DNA of 64,000 nt, taken from NCBI GenBank assembly GCA_003116975.1, contig BGKB01000142.1, positions 124,001 through 188,000 on the forward strand. The letters run 5' to 3'. Under the pieces are notes generated by a model that saw nothing but the letters and a program-made list of their open reading frames with translations, was not told where the DNA came from and made no database searches. This document shows, piece after piece, positions 26,303-36,061 of this stretch. Origin of the DNA: Aurantiochytrium sp. KH105. Taxonomy: Eukaryota > Sar > Bigyra > Thraustochytrida > Thraustochytriidae. A program made the position numbers and the translations under genes. The number at the start of each line of letters is the position of its first letter. Positions within the stretch are counted from its first letter, which is position 1.

Positions 26303-26851
26303 TTATGCGGATTTGCTCTCGTCCGTGTAGCGGAGTCCAGCGAAGGCGCGTTCCCGAATCATCTTGGCCTCTTCTTCGCCGGCAGTACGAATGACAACAT
26401 TGTTTGCGTAGCTGTGCACGTTTCCTGTTCGCGGGTCGAAATAACCTTCCAGACAATCATACATGCCGTACGGCACGGTTTGGTCGCTACGACGCAAAAT
26501 CGTTGCACCACTGGGCTTGATACCGTTCTCGTGCTCTTCCCAGAATCGCCTATCGCGCGCAGTGCAAAACTCCCACTCTGCTTTCTCCTCGTACGCGAGA
26601 CCGTCCTCAAAGGTGAACTCGCCTCGCACGAGTTGGCCCTTCTCCCAGGTTCCGGCAAAGGACCCTTTGCCAGGGAGATGCAGCACGCCTTCGCCATGAA
26701 AGCACCCATTGAGAAAAGGTCCCACGTACCGCGTCCCATTCTCGAACTTGTATTCCACAGGCTCCTTCGACTCCATCCGGCCTTGCACAAAGTCCCCCGC
26801 GTACTCTCCGCCAGGGAGCCTGAGCTGCTCCACGTCCTCCATGTCTGCCAT
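26303..26851 (-). CDS. MORN5: MORN repeat-containing protein 5 homologue
   Basis: The product is 182 residues from ATG 26851 (MADMEDVEQ); another Met three codons on is also possible. MORN units are visible as YAGDFVQGRMESK, YVGPFLNGCFHGEGVLHLP and FAGTWEKGQLVRGEFTFEDG. Beyond the repeats the similarity to human MORN5 continues through CTARDRRFWEEHENGIKPSG and PYGMYDCLEGYFDPRTG, which sets it apart from generic MORN proteins. Human MORN5 is 161 residues. MORN5 is found in sperm flagella and ciliated lineages; a flagellar role is inferred. The open frame extends 33 codons upstream as Arg/Ala-rich leader. Confidence 0.9.
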   Translation of the reverse strand: MADMEDVEQLRLPGGEYAGDFVQGRMESKEPVEYKFENGTRYVGPFLNGCFHGEGVLHLPGKGSFAGTWEKGQLVRGEFTFEDGLAYEEKAEWEFCTARDRRFWEEHENGIKPSGATILRRSDQTVPYGMYDCLEGYFDPRTGNVHSYANNVVIRTAGEEEAKMIRERAFAGLRYTDESKSA

Positions 26852-28033
26852 CGTCTCTGCGCGAGCGTCGCTTGCTCCTCGCTCTTTCCTTGCAGCTTTG
26901 CTTTCTCTGCGCGCGAGCCGCGTTGCTAACTCGGCAACTGGTTGATCCAACTGGACACAGTCCGCGCCGGGGCTACTTTTGTTTGTTTCTTTCTTTTTTA
27001 CTCAAACGGTGTGTACCACCTCTCAACCCACCACGGAAAATTGTATTTATCCAAGTTGCGTCTGTCCACTTTGCTGTCTTACAGCAGTGGACAGCGGGCT
27101 AGCGGCGCGCAGTGAGTGCTGCAGATGCCCAGCGAGTGCTGCCTAGGAAGAAGGAAAACTGGTTGTTGCCCACGAGACTTTGAAGCAGCGTTCCGTTGGG
27201 AAGGATGGGCGCAAACTCACTCACGCTGCAGAAATTCGAGCGTAACATGTTGGCAATAGGTGCATGGGGGAAAGAAAAAGCTCAGCGGCGCATAAGGGTT
27301 TCTGAAGGGCGACTTGGCTCACTAGTCGCGAACGCGAACCTGAATCTGGTGATATTCCACTCTTCTTTATCTCCCAAAACTTTTTGTTGACCAGAGTGAG
27401 ACTTTTTATTGACCAAAGTCTTTCCAACGCAAGAGTTAAAAACAATTGTGACAACTGTGTCGCTGGGTCACAAGGTATGAGCGCGACATTTCATTCGCAT
27501 GGATTTGATGAGGGAGGAACAACCCTTTGACACAGCGCATCGAACGCCGAAGGTATCCACGCAAACAAATCTTACGACAACTTCTTTTCTAAAGCTCATT
27601 ATCCAAAGGTATTTTGCGGTCGCTACGGTGGAAGTTTGTCGCCCTATGGTTGACTTTGTTCGTCAATATCTGCCTCTTCACAATCATTTCCTCCGAAGAA
27701 TTCCCACATTGTCTGCAAGCCTGAGGAGACAGTGATCTGAGAGTGCAAGTGCGCTGAGAGTGCGCGTAAAAGAAGTGCACAAGCTCATGGGAACGGAGCT
27801 GGTATAAAAGGTCGAATCGCCGGCGCCCGCCTTATTTTTGATCCTGCATGAAAACGATTTTGATAGTCGCTGCCCTTTTCTTTCTTTTCTTTTTTCTTTC
27901 TTTTTCTTTCTTGATTTCTTCGAATTTCTTTCTTTCTTTTGGTCTCGAAGGACGATCGATGAAGCAGAGAACAATTGGGAGACCGGCGGAGCGCTAAATC
28001 CAAGGGGAGAGTTGCGCGCGCGCGCTCGCGAGG
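26852..28033. other. Intergenic region between MORN5 and the UBA-PUB gene
   Basis: 1.18 kb holding both divergent promoters. Visible content: a TTTC-rich run at about 27880-27940 and otherwise unremarkable mixed sequence. Small frames (for example one at 27205-27390 starting MGANSLTLQKF) have no homologue I know and no convincing splice partner. Confidence 0.55.
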
Positions 28034-29480
28034 ATGGCAGCGATGGCGTCGGACGATGGCTCGGTGCTGCAGCAGCTCATGGACATGGGCTTTGCAGAGG
28101 AGGACTGCAAGCGCGCGCTTGCCAAGGCTGATCATGCCACCGTGGACGCTGCAGTACGTGTTGATTCTCAACGACATCGTGCGCACGCTCGGGCGCTCGA
28201 GTTGCGTCGTAGACAGGTCCAAGAGGCCATGGAAAAGGACAAAAGAGGAATCAGTCACTAACTGGCATGAAATTGTAGCTGCAATGGCTTGTGAGCAACG
28301 ACGGCAAAGCTGAGGATGAAAGCAAAAACGCTGACTCAGCAAAGGCAGAGCCCAAGGACGCTGATGGAGACTCGACAATGGGCGACGAAGCTGCAGGCGC
28401 GCCAGATACGGAAGGAATCAAAGTCGTACGTTAAAGAGAAGGAACCCCTTATCCGCACTGGACTCCTCATCTGAACAATGCGAAAGCATCGTGATGTGAG
28501 ATTTGTTGGCGTCTAACATTGTTGCACTTCATTACAATCTCAGGTTCGTTCCTACAAGTGCGTGGATACAGGAAAGCTCTTTCGCACAATGCAGGACGCG
28601 CAGCTGTACGCGGAGCGCACAGGGCACTCAAACTTTGAAGAGTCCGATGTCGAGGTCCCGCCCCTTTCCGAGGAAGAAAAAGCTGAGAAATTGGCCCAGC
28701 TCCGCGCCAAGGTCGAAGAGCGGCGCAAGCAGCGAGCCGAAGAAGAAAAACAGGCCGAGCTCACGCGCGAACTTGAGCGTCGGCGTGGCGGGAGGGAGAT
28801 GGCTGCCATCAAGTAAGTGAGACCACAACAGTAAAGAAGGAAGTGCCGGGCGAGACGCACGAACGACTCACGAAAAACTCAATTTATTCGTGCTTTTGCG
28901 CAGAGAGGAGCACGAAAAGCTCCAGCGCGAGCGTGAAATTGAGCTTGAGAAGCGGGAAAAGGCTGCTTTCAAGGCACAACGAGACCGTCTTCGCCAGGAG
29001 ATTGCAAATGATAAAGCTGAGCGCGCCGCAGAGGCCGCGCGGCGGCGAGGCGAGACGCCAGATCAGGTGAAGAAGGCATTCCAAGAGGCGTACGATCGCG
29101 CATTGGGCAAGGAGAAAGACCAAGAAAAGGCTGCGCAAAAGGCGGCTCTCTCTGCAGAGGAAAAGATGGACGCTGCAATCAAGGACTTGGCTGCATACCG
29201 CGCTGGTGGCGATGGCGAGCGCGCGTTGTCGACCATCAAGAAGATGCTGTCCAATATTGTCTCGACTCCTGAGGAGCCCAAGTTTAAGCAGATCAACTTG
29301 CAAAATGCCGCATTCAAAAAGCGCGTAGCCTCGCTCATGGGCGGCGTGGCGCTCTTCAAGGCTTGTGGCTTTAACAAGGACACCGTGCAGCAAAAGCTCA
29401 TTCTCGAAGACGATGCCCTCAACGTCTCCTTGCTGGAGACCGCCGTCTCGAAGATTGATGCTGCTCTTGCCAAAGCTTGA
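28034..29480 (+). CDS. UBA and PUB domain protein, p97/Cdc48-cofactor type (four exons)
   Basis: Four exons join into 370 residues: 28034-28153, 28279-28425, 28544-28812 and 28904-29480. The introns (125, 118 and 91 nt) begin GTACGT, GTACGT and GTAAGT; the phases are 0, 0 and 2. A UBA domain (LQQLMDMGFAEEDCKRALAK) is split by intron 1 and continues as LQWLVSNDG. A C2H2-like finger at about residues 92-122 (YKCVDTGKLFRTMQDAQLYA, then TGHSNFEES) lacks its second Cys (Thr98). A long charged coiled coil leads to a C-terminal PUB domain (AYRAGGDGERALSTIKKML, EEPKFKQINLQNAAFKKRV, ALFKACGF). The order UBA-finger-coil-PUB matches an uncharacterised Arabidopsis protein (At1g04850, from memory). PUB domains bind the p97/Cdc48 tail, so a ubiquitin-to-p97 adaptor role is inferred. 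Confidence 0.88.
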
Positions 29481-30050
29481 GCCGCGTTTGACAACAGAGC
29501 ACGACACACACAGCAGAAGGTAGCGGAACACAATACATTTTCATCTTCTATCTGACATACACCAGAGTGCTTTCCGTGACGGAAAAGAGATAGGAAGGGG
29601 AAGTTTGCTTGCTCACTTGCTTGCTTGCTTGTTTGATTTGCTTGCTTGCTTGCTTGTTTGATTTGATTGCTTGTTTGATATTCCCCTTTCCTCTCACTGT
29701 CTTTGCTCTTCTCTCCCTCCCCCTCCGAGTCTCTCATGTGCGTCACTGTGACAGGGATTGAAGAGGGGTCCCCGCACGCACCCAAAGGGTACACACCCAT
29801 GTCCTCGCGCTGGTGGCGCCGAGTTCTGCGCTGCAAGGCAAAAACCCAAGAGCTCCGTGCAGTCCTACAACAGCGTGCGCGCGCGTGTGGCTGCCGTTGC
29901 TACTCGGAGTTGGTCTTGCATCTTCGCGTAGTCTTCTGGAGTTGCGTGTTTGCGCGACTGTTCGAAGGAGCGACCTGACGTGTGTTGGCGTCCTTGCGGA
30001 GTTCCTGCGCGTGTGCAAGGAAGGGACGTCAATCAACAACAAAAAGCACC
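29481..30050. other. Intergenic region between UBA-PUB and Nopp140 genes
   Basis: 570 bp with TTGCTTGC/TTGATTTGATT runs at about 29608-29683 and then sequence upstream of the Nopp140 start. No gene seen. Confidence 0.6.
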
Positions 30051-31343
30051 ATGGACAGCACGGACCTCGCCCTGCTCAGCCTTGTCAAGGCGCACCTGGA
30101 GACGAGCAAGTCGTCCAAGGTAGCAAAACTCGCCAAGTCGCTCACAAAGGCGGTCGAGGAGGAGCTCCCTGAAGTCGGCGAGCTCACTCTCAAGGACCTC
30201 TACGAGAAGCACCTCAAGGAGAACCCCGCTGCTCAAGTGGACAGCGACGACAGCAGCAGTGACAGCGACTCTGAGGACGAGGACAAGGACAAGGAAGACA
30301 AGAAGGAAAAGGTCGAGGCCAAGGAGGAAGAGGATAGCAGCAGCGAGGACGAAAGTAGCGACTCCGATGACGATGAGGAAGATGAGGACGATGCTACGAA
30401 AAAGGAGGCTGCCAAGGCTGACGCCGACGCCGACGATGAGTCCTCTGATTCGGACGAGGATGACGACTCCTCTTCCTCGGACGACGACTCTGATGCCGAA
30501 GAAGAGGAAAAGGAAGACGAAGAAGACATGAAGGCTTCCGAGGCTGCCAAGGAGGAGAAGAAGGAAACCAAAAAGAAGAGCAAGGAGGATGAAGAAGAAG
30601 ACGACAAGAGCGAGTCCTCCTCCGACTCTGACGAATCGTCATCATCCGAAGAAGAGTCCTCCGATGATGAAGACGAAAAGGAGGACGATTCCTCCAAGAA
30701 GACCGAGACCAAGGCCGAGGCCGAGGCTGAAGAGGAGGAGAGCAGCGACTCTGACGACTCGTCATCGTCTTCTTCCGACGAAGAGGAAGAAGAAGAAGAG
30801 GAGAAGAAGGAGAAAAAGACAGAGAGCAAGGCTTCTAAAAAGAAGGAGGAGAGCAGTGACGAGGAATCTTCTGATGACTCCTCGTCCGAGGATTCCTCTG
30901 ATGACTCCGAAGACTCGGACGACGAAAAGGAAGAAACCACCAAAAAACAAGAGACCGCCGAGGAGGAGAAAACAGTCAAGACCACGGTTGAAGCCGACGC
31001 AGAGCCTGCCCCGGAAGCCAACCCTCGCAAGAGACGGCGATCGGCAGCCGGTATCGACACAGAAGAGCCTCCTCGGAAGCGCCAGGAAGGCAAGCGATTT
31101 GAGCGCGTGGATGTCGACTTTTGGAATTCTCAAATCAAGGACGATCGTCTTCGCGACAACTCTTATGCTGCAGCTTTTGGCAACGATGGCTGGGGAGCCA
31201 AGGCCAGTGACACTCTTATGCGTGTTCGTGGCAAGGACTTTCGCCACGAGAAGACGAAGAAGAAGCGCGGCGGCTACCGTGGCGGTCTTATTGACAACAA
31301 CTTTGTCGCCAGTGTGCAATTCAGCGATAGCGATGACGAATGA
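30051..31343 (+). CDS. NOLC1: Nopp140/SRP40 (NOLC1) nucleolar phosphoprotein
   Basis: This 430-residue protein starts at ATG 30051 in a good context (AGCACCATGG). It has the three-part Nopp140 layout. The N-terminal helical LisH-like region contains LALLSLVKAHLETSKSSKVA. The middle of about 260 residues has alternating acidic Ser/Asp/Glu blocks, rich in casein kinase 2 sites, and Lys-rich blocks. The C-terminus is the conserved SRP40 domain, with FWNSQIKDDRLRDNSYAAAF followed by GKDFRHEKTKKKRGGYRGG. The FRHEKTKKKRG string is the family hallmark. Nopp140 chaperones box C/D and H/ACA snoRNPs between nucleolus and Cajal bodies, so it acts on the same particles as NHP2, encoded at 5236-5679. Its 3' end faces that of CFAP161. 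Confidence 0.93.
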   Translation: MDSTDLALLSLVKAHLETSKSSKVAKLAKSLTKAVEEELPEVGELTLKDLYEKHLKENPAAQVDSDDSSSDSDSEDEDKDKEDKKEKVEAKEEEDSSSEDESSDSDDDEEDEDDATKKEAAKADADADDESSDSDEDDDSSSSDDDSDAEEEEKEDEEDMKASEAAKEEKKETKKKSKEDEEEDDKSESSSDSDESSSSEEESSDDEDEKEDDSSKKTETKAEAEAEEEESSDSDDSSSSSSDEEEEEEEEKKEKKTESKASKKKEESSDEESSDDSSSEDSSDDSEDSDDEKEETTKKQETAEEEKTVKTTVEADAEPAPEANPRKRRRSAAGIDTEEPPRKRQEGKRFERVDVDFWNSQIKDDRLRDNSYAAAFGNDGWGAKASDTLMRVRGKDFRHEKTKKKRGGYRGGLIDNNFVASVQFSDSDDE

Positions 31344-31450
31344 ATGTGTACAGCGCAAGCTCCACATTTCCTTCCTCTTTTTGGCCACGCGCCTTCAATT
31401 TCTATCCTCAAAAAATATATGTTTCTCTCTCTTTCGGTTCATTCATTCAC

Positions 31451-32674
31451 TCATTCATAGTGATTCTTCTCCTCGGCGTCTCCATTGTCCGTCAGCGCCG
31501 AACAAATGCTGTCCGTAGAGAGAGTCGGCGGCTGGTTTCGCAAGAAACACTGCACATAGACTTTCGCCAGTCCAGGGGCGAAAGTAAGCACTGCATCTTC
31601 GATGTCTTTATTTTCGAGTGTTTCGTGAGATTCAAGTCGTTCCAGTGTCGCCAGAAAGTCGTCCATGCAGGATTCAAGTGCAACGCGCAAAGCTTCAGTG
31701 GCAATGGAGGGGCTCAGCGCAATCAGGCCTCGCTCATCGCGAGCCATCTCAGGGTCGCAAGCAACGCAAAATTGCCACGTGTGCGCCGGGCTTGCCTTGG
31801 TAACTGGCTTGGCAAAAGTCTCGAATTCTTCGACGTTGGAAAGCTTTCCAGAGAATCCAAACTTGGTGGAGCTCGACAATGCTTGGTTGCTCATCCGGTG
31901 CTTGATGAAAAAGGCATCTCCAACCTTGACAGGTGCACGAGAAACATTGACACGCCAACCCGCGTCACCAGGAAGCGAGGACTCAATCTTCCATTCTGCT
32001 TGCTTGCTATGAGTCTTGCTCACACGCACATCTGACTCACTCGCGAGCTTCGATACGCGCTGATACGATTTTGGCTCGCAGGTCACCCAAGCATTCGAAA
32101 GAACAACGCCATCTGCGTTCGCAGTAAGTACCTGTGCATACGCAACAGAAGAGAGAGAGAGAGAGAGAGAGAGAGGGTGTTAGCGAGAAGGACGCAAATT
32201 GCCGAGGACCTAGGGTCTTGCGTCTAGTCTATGGGGGATTTCGAAACTTACAGGATCGCAAATGAGGGCAAAGACGTCGCCATAGCACAAAGGCGTGTCG
32301 GTGGGAATCTCTTGGTCATGCGGTGGCACAATGCGAAAGACAGTTCTTGCCATGGGCCGGATTTCAGTGGTCGGCCAGGTTGATACCATCCAATCGTCGC
32401 CGGCAGGGTGTACAGCGAGATAGCCTCCCGTTTCGCTGTTTTCGAGCATGACTGAGTCCCCAAAGCAAAGAGCCTCATCCTGATGTTTAAAGGTCAGAGG
32501 GCATCCTTGCAATGCATGTTGAAATACCGTGTGCCGCTCTGAAAGCAGCAGCTTATTGGCCTTCTTTCGTGCAAGGTACTCGGCGAATTTAATCTCCTCC
32601 TCCTGCACGTCTTCGGACCAGTTACCAACAAGCGTTTGCTGGCCATACTGCGTCGTACCGGTCTGCAGCGCCAT
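31451..32674 (-). CDS. CFAP161: CFAP161 flagellar axoneme protein (two exons)
   Basis: Two exons, 32674-32252 and 32131-31451, give 367 residues. The 120-nt intron starts GTAAGT, holds a CTAAC branch-like site and a long (CT)n pyrimidine tract, and ends GCACAG, phase 0. The N-terminus VGNWSEDVQEEEIKFAEYLA matches CFAP161 (human GNWNEDVYLEEE), followed by FGDSVMLEN and LCYGDVFALICDP at the exon end. Exon 2 continues VLTANADGVVLSNAWVTCEP. The second half keeps the human order (WRVNV, VGDAFFIKHRMSNQALSS, HTWQFCVACDP). CFAP161 is a microtubule inner protein of doublet tubules, so a flagellum at some life stage is implied. Human CFAP161 has 301 residues; the extra length is mainly a C-terminal extension. 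Confidence 0.9.
32149..32176. repeat. (GA)n dinucleotide repeat inside the CFAP161 intron
   Basis: About 13 GA units on the + strand. On the coding strand this is a CT tract just before the 3' splice site and probably serves as the polypyrimidine tract. Confidence 0.85.
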
Positions 32675-33364
32675 TTGCGCAGGTCGCTCTTCTTACGAGT
32701 CCAGCGCGTTTTCTTGCTCTCGACCGTCGAGACTGCCGTGCGTGCGCGGTACTTTTTGCGCCGCGGGTCGCCCTTCCTTTTGGTGGCGTTTTGCCTGTAC
32801 TCGCTCACAAGCAAAGCAATCACAATGTTCGAGGCGGGAAAAAGAAAAAGAAAAGTTTGCAAAAAGATCCTTGCCTAGCCTCTCGTACTTGGAGTCTCGG
32901 AGGGCGGTGGCAAATGATTGTCTTCCGTCCTGCCATTTATTCGTAGCAACTTGAAGTCCCGCCTGCAACTCGCTCGTAAAGGGCCAACGGATCAATTATG
33001 GGAACCAAGGGAACATCTTACCCAATGAGACTGACTAACTAACTGTCTGTGTGACCTGGCCTGGAAGGGGCTGCTCGGGCTACATGTCATGGAGTCTCAA
33101 GCCTTCAAGGAAAAGGTCCAAGAATGCGCGAGAACTTTTAATCAAAATCTCAGAACTCTTTTATTTTGTTTTTTGACAAAAGAAAGGAGGCGCATGCCCT
33201 ACGAGCAAGCAAATCTGACATCTCGAGCTAGCTAGGTCTATCATTGTGTGATTCTGCGCAAGCCAAGTTTACTCAATTTTGTTCTCATGCGCTTGTGTGC
33301 ATCTTGCAGCTGCAAAGCTAGCTTTAGTTGATGATAACTTAGATCGATAATGGGATGATGATTC
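32675..33364. other. Intergenic region upstream of CFAP161
   Basis: 690 bp between the CFAP161 start and the TRIAP1 stop on the same strand. It has mixed composition, AT-richer at 33130-33180, with no convincing frame and no RNA gene seen. Confidence 0.55.
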
Positions 33365-33690
33365 TCATGACGTCGACGATGACGACGATGATGATGCGGC
33401 ATCCGCTGCAGATAAGTTTGATGCTTCGGGGATCTCGCCAACATCCACATGTTTGTTCTGCATCACAGCGATGACACAGTCCTTGTACTCGTCAAACTCA
33501 TCCTGCGCATCGCTTGTTAGAAACGACACATTCCTCATTTCATTTCATATCATTTCGGAAAATAGACGTGCGCACTTACCTGGCATCCAGGCATCACATT
33601 GCCCTTCATGAACTCCTCCGTGTACCACTGCCGGAAGCAGTTTTCATAGACCTGCTTGATCTTGGCACACTTCTTGTTTGCCTTTTCCAT
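33365..33690 (-). CDS. TRIAP1: TRIAP1/Mdm35 twin CX9C mitochondrial protein (two exons)
   Basis: Too short and split for single-frame detection. Exon 1 (33690-33580) encodes 37 residues from MEKANKKCAKIKQVYENC to VMPGCQ; exon 2 (33502-33365) encodes 45 residues from DEFDEYKDCVIAVMQ to a Ser-rich tail and TGA. The 77-nt intron starts GTAAGT, has CTAAC 14 nt before the acceptor and ends GCGCAG, phase 0. The joined 82-residue protein has two CX9C motifs (C-AKIKQVYEN-C and C-QDEFDEYKD-C) with FRQWYTEEFMKG between them, matching TRIAP1/Mdm35 (76 aa in human). In the family it is imported by the Mia40 relay and partners PRELI/Ups proteins to shuttle phosphatidic acid across the mitochondrial intermembrane space. 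Confidence 0.9.
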
Positions 33691-34999
33691 GGTGCCTTTT
33701 CTCGCTCTTGTTTACCACGCCGTCGAAGGCCAGCCACCCAAGCAGCGGCGCCTGCAACTCTCGCGTTGCTCTCCGCGGACGGGGCTTGCCTTTCGCGCTC
33801 ACGGCCGGAGCAAAGGTGCGTTTGCGCAGCCACGGGTCTCTGGCGTCGCCCACGAGCAAGACCACCACGGCCCTGCTTTGCGGAGGTCAGTTCGCGGTGC
33901 TCGGCGAGGTCGCGAGGGCCTCGAGGCGATCAATCAGCTCAGCTGATGCCAAGCCCACACGCACTCTGGTGAGAGGCGTCGCGCGACAAGACACGACAAC
34001 GCACGCCGCGGATAGGCCGGGAGTCGAGTCGAGTCGAGTCGAGTCAAGCAGCCGCCTGCTGCTACGCCGTGCGCCCTTCGAAAGAAAAATGCACGTCTGG
34101 ATGGACCTTGCTCTTGGCGCTCTGCGATGAGACCTTTGCTTTCGTGTGCCACTTTCGGAACGAGGTGCGTTCAATATTTCCAACACAAGCACAATTGCCA
34201 CAATGTGGGCAGGGAGAATAGCCAAGCACATAGCGCAATCCTTGTTTCAACGTTCTACATGTTGCGACGCGCAAGGGACAGATGCGAACGGAGGTTTTAC
34301 GAAAGTTGCTAGCCAGCGCATGCAGCCTGTCATATGTTTTTCTCGAGCGATTTCGATTCACTTGAGCTCGATTCCCCAGATTGCGATATGGACTTGATCG
34401 AAACGCCCAGCCTACAGCCCTTGCTGCTTCTTTTGTGGAACAGCGCGTCTTCGTATACAGCCACGCCTCTCCATAGAATGCAAGAAAGTCGAAGAGGACC
34501 GTTTTCCAACACGATCTCGAGCATTGTCTTGGTATATACCATTTCGATCATCCTCTCTTCGCTGCAACTTTACGCTGCACTCATAGAGCCGAGCGTTGCG
34601 CTCTTTTCGCTTCTTCTATTCCCCCCCCCCCCAAGCGAGTCACCTCTTCTGCTCTTGGGACGATCCGGATTTCTGTCGTTTCGAGAGTTGCAGAGCGCGG
34701 AATTCCGGGACGTGCCAAAGTGGCAGGCACCGTCTTTTCTGCAGTGGCTTCTGGGCTTGTCTTCGCGAGCCAGACAGAGAGGCACGTGAACAAGCAAACC
34801 GCCTGACAGACCTGCATGTATAGATAGCTCGAAGGCCTGCCTCGTCGCGCGCCCAGAAGCGTGGTCAGGCACGACCCCGATCGAAAATAGCGCAGCCGCC
34901 CGCTCGTGCATCTGCTCGCTTCGTTCGCACGAAAGTCAACACCGTCGAGTTGTGAGACGTTGGAGAGATCCTCGCGGGACACCTTCGTTGGCGGCGACC
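33691..34999. other. Divergent intergenic region
   Basis: 1.3 kb between the starts of TRIAP1 and the three-TM protein gene. It shows a GAGTC run at about 34022-34044 and a C-run at 34621-34632. A 151-codon frame (34334-34789) has hydrophobic and Pro runs but no homology that I recognise. No gene called. Confidence 0.55.
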
Positions 35000-35755
35000 A
35001 TGGGCGTCAAGTCGCTCCTGACGCGACTCGTTGGCGTGGCGGTATGCGCGTCGGCCCTGCTGCGTACCGATCTCGCGGTTGCCTACGGCAAGGGCTCTGG
35101 GTTTCCCAAGACGCCAATCTCTCCCCTGGGAATCACCGGCAGCTTTGCTATGGCCAACCTCGAGCGCCTTCCGCCCAAAGCCCAAGCTGTCACAAAGCGC
35201 CTCCTCACCGCCATGGCCATTCCCGGTGAGTTTGCCATCGAACAAGGCGTTCTTCCCGCTCCAAAGCGCAAGAAGAGCTCGAAGCGACCCGAGCCCAAGA
35301 CGCTCGAGGGCAAGGCGCTCGAGTGGCTCAAGCGCCTAAAGGCTAGCACCGGCATGAAGGAGCTTCTCAAAGAGAACACCTTTGCGGTCGCCGGAGCGCT
35401 CGTAATCCTCGCTTCCAGTCTACTGGCCCTCTTCTGGCCCTACGAGTGCATGCAAAACTTCTTGCTTGGCATTGGCTTCTTCTGGCTTGGCGTCAACGGC
35501 GCGCTCGGAGACGATGCGACATTTACGCCGGCCTTTTATGTCACGATTGCGATCCTCGTCTTGAGTCTCTACTTTCTTGCCGAGGAAGATCCTCGCCGTG
35601 CTGAAAAGGAAGCCGAGGCTGCCGCCAAAAAGGAGCTTGAGGCCAAAGAGAAGCAAGAGACCGAGGATGAGTGGAACGACGGTATTGGGGGGGTCAGTGC
35701 CGAGACCATTCGAAAACGCAACGCCGCAGAATGCAAAGATGATTGCTGCTCCTAA
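35000..35755 (+). CDS. Unrecognised membrane protein with signal peptide and three TM segments
   Basis: The 251-residue product starts at ATG 35000. It has a hydrophobic leader (LTRLVGVAVCASALL, 8-22) and then a soluble stretch with PISPLGITGSFAMANLERLP. A basic patch follows (KRKKSSKRPEPK), then three hydrophobic helices at about 127-147, 152-169 and 176-193. Last comes a Glu/Lys/Ala coiled-coil tail (198-224) ending CKDDCCS, with three Cys in the last six residues. The first two helices are joined by WPYECMQN. I do not recognise the family. Even codon use and a clean start and stop support a real gene. The terminal Cys cluster could be lipidated or bind metal; that is inference. Confidence 0.78.
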   Translation: MGVKSLLTRLVGVAVCASALLRTDLAVAYGKGSGFPKTPISPLGITGSFAMANLERLPPKAQAVTKRLLTAMAIPGEFAIEQGVLPAPKRKKSSKRPEPKTLEGKALEWLKRLKASTGMKELLKENTFAVAGALVILASSLLALFWPYECMQNFLLGIGFFWLGVNGALGDDATFTPAFYVTIAILVLSLYFLAEEDPRRAEKEAEAAAKKELEAKEKQETEDEWNDGIGGVSAETIRKRNAAECKDDCCS

Positions 35756-36061
35756 AAAATAGTGTTATAAGAAAAGAGTTGAGAGAAAGTACATAAAGCT
35801 GTGTTTTTCAAGGGCATTGTCAAAAGAGCCTGGAGAGATGGACCCGGAAAAAAACAGCGAAGAAACGATAGATGCACTCTCTATCTTTTCTATTTCCTTC
35901 TAATTACAACCGAGGGTTCGCTATTACTCGCGTCGGGCGACTCGACCATGGACTATGCTAATCGTTTGAGCGCTTTCTACTTGCTACTTTGGGGAGCGCA
36001 CCAATCAGAGAGCACAGCCCAGCCCTACCGCCACATACATATACACAAATACTCAGCTTGA
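35756..36061. other. Spacer between convergent genes
   Basis: 306 bp of AT-richer 3' flanking sequence between the three-TM gene and the CDP-DAG synthase. No gene or RNA seen. Confidence 0.55.

Noticed and set aside
27205-27390. Small frame beginning MGANSLTLQKF, with a possible myristoylation start
   Set aside because: 61 codons, no homologue that I recognise, and no convincing donor to extend it.
30233-31093. 286-codon poly-Ser minus frame opposite Nopp140
   Set aside because: It is the antisense reading of the Glu/Asp/Ser repeats of Nopp140.
34334-34789. 151-codon + frame with hydrophobic runs
   Set aside because: Includes a translated C-run and no recognised domain; lies in a divergent promoter region.
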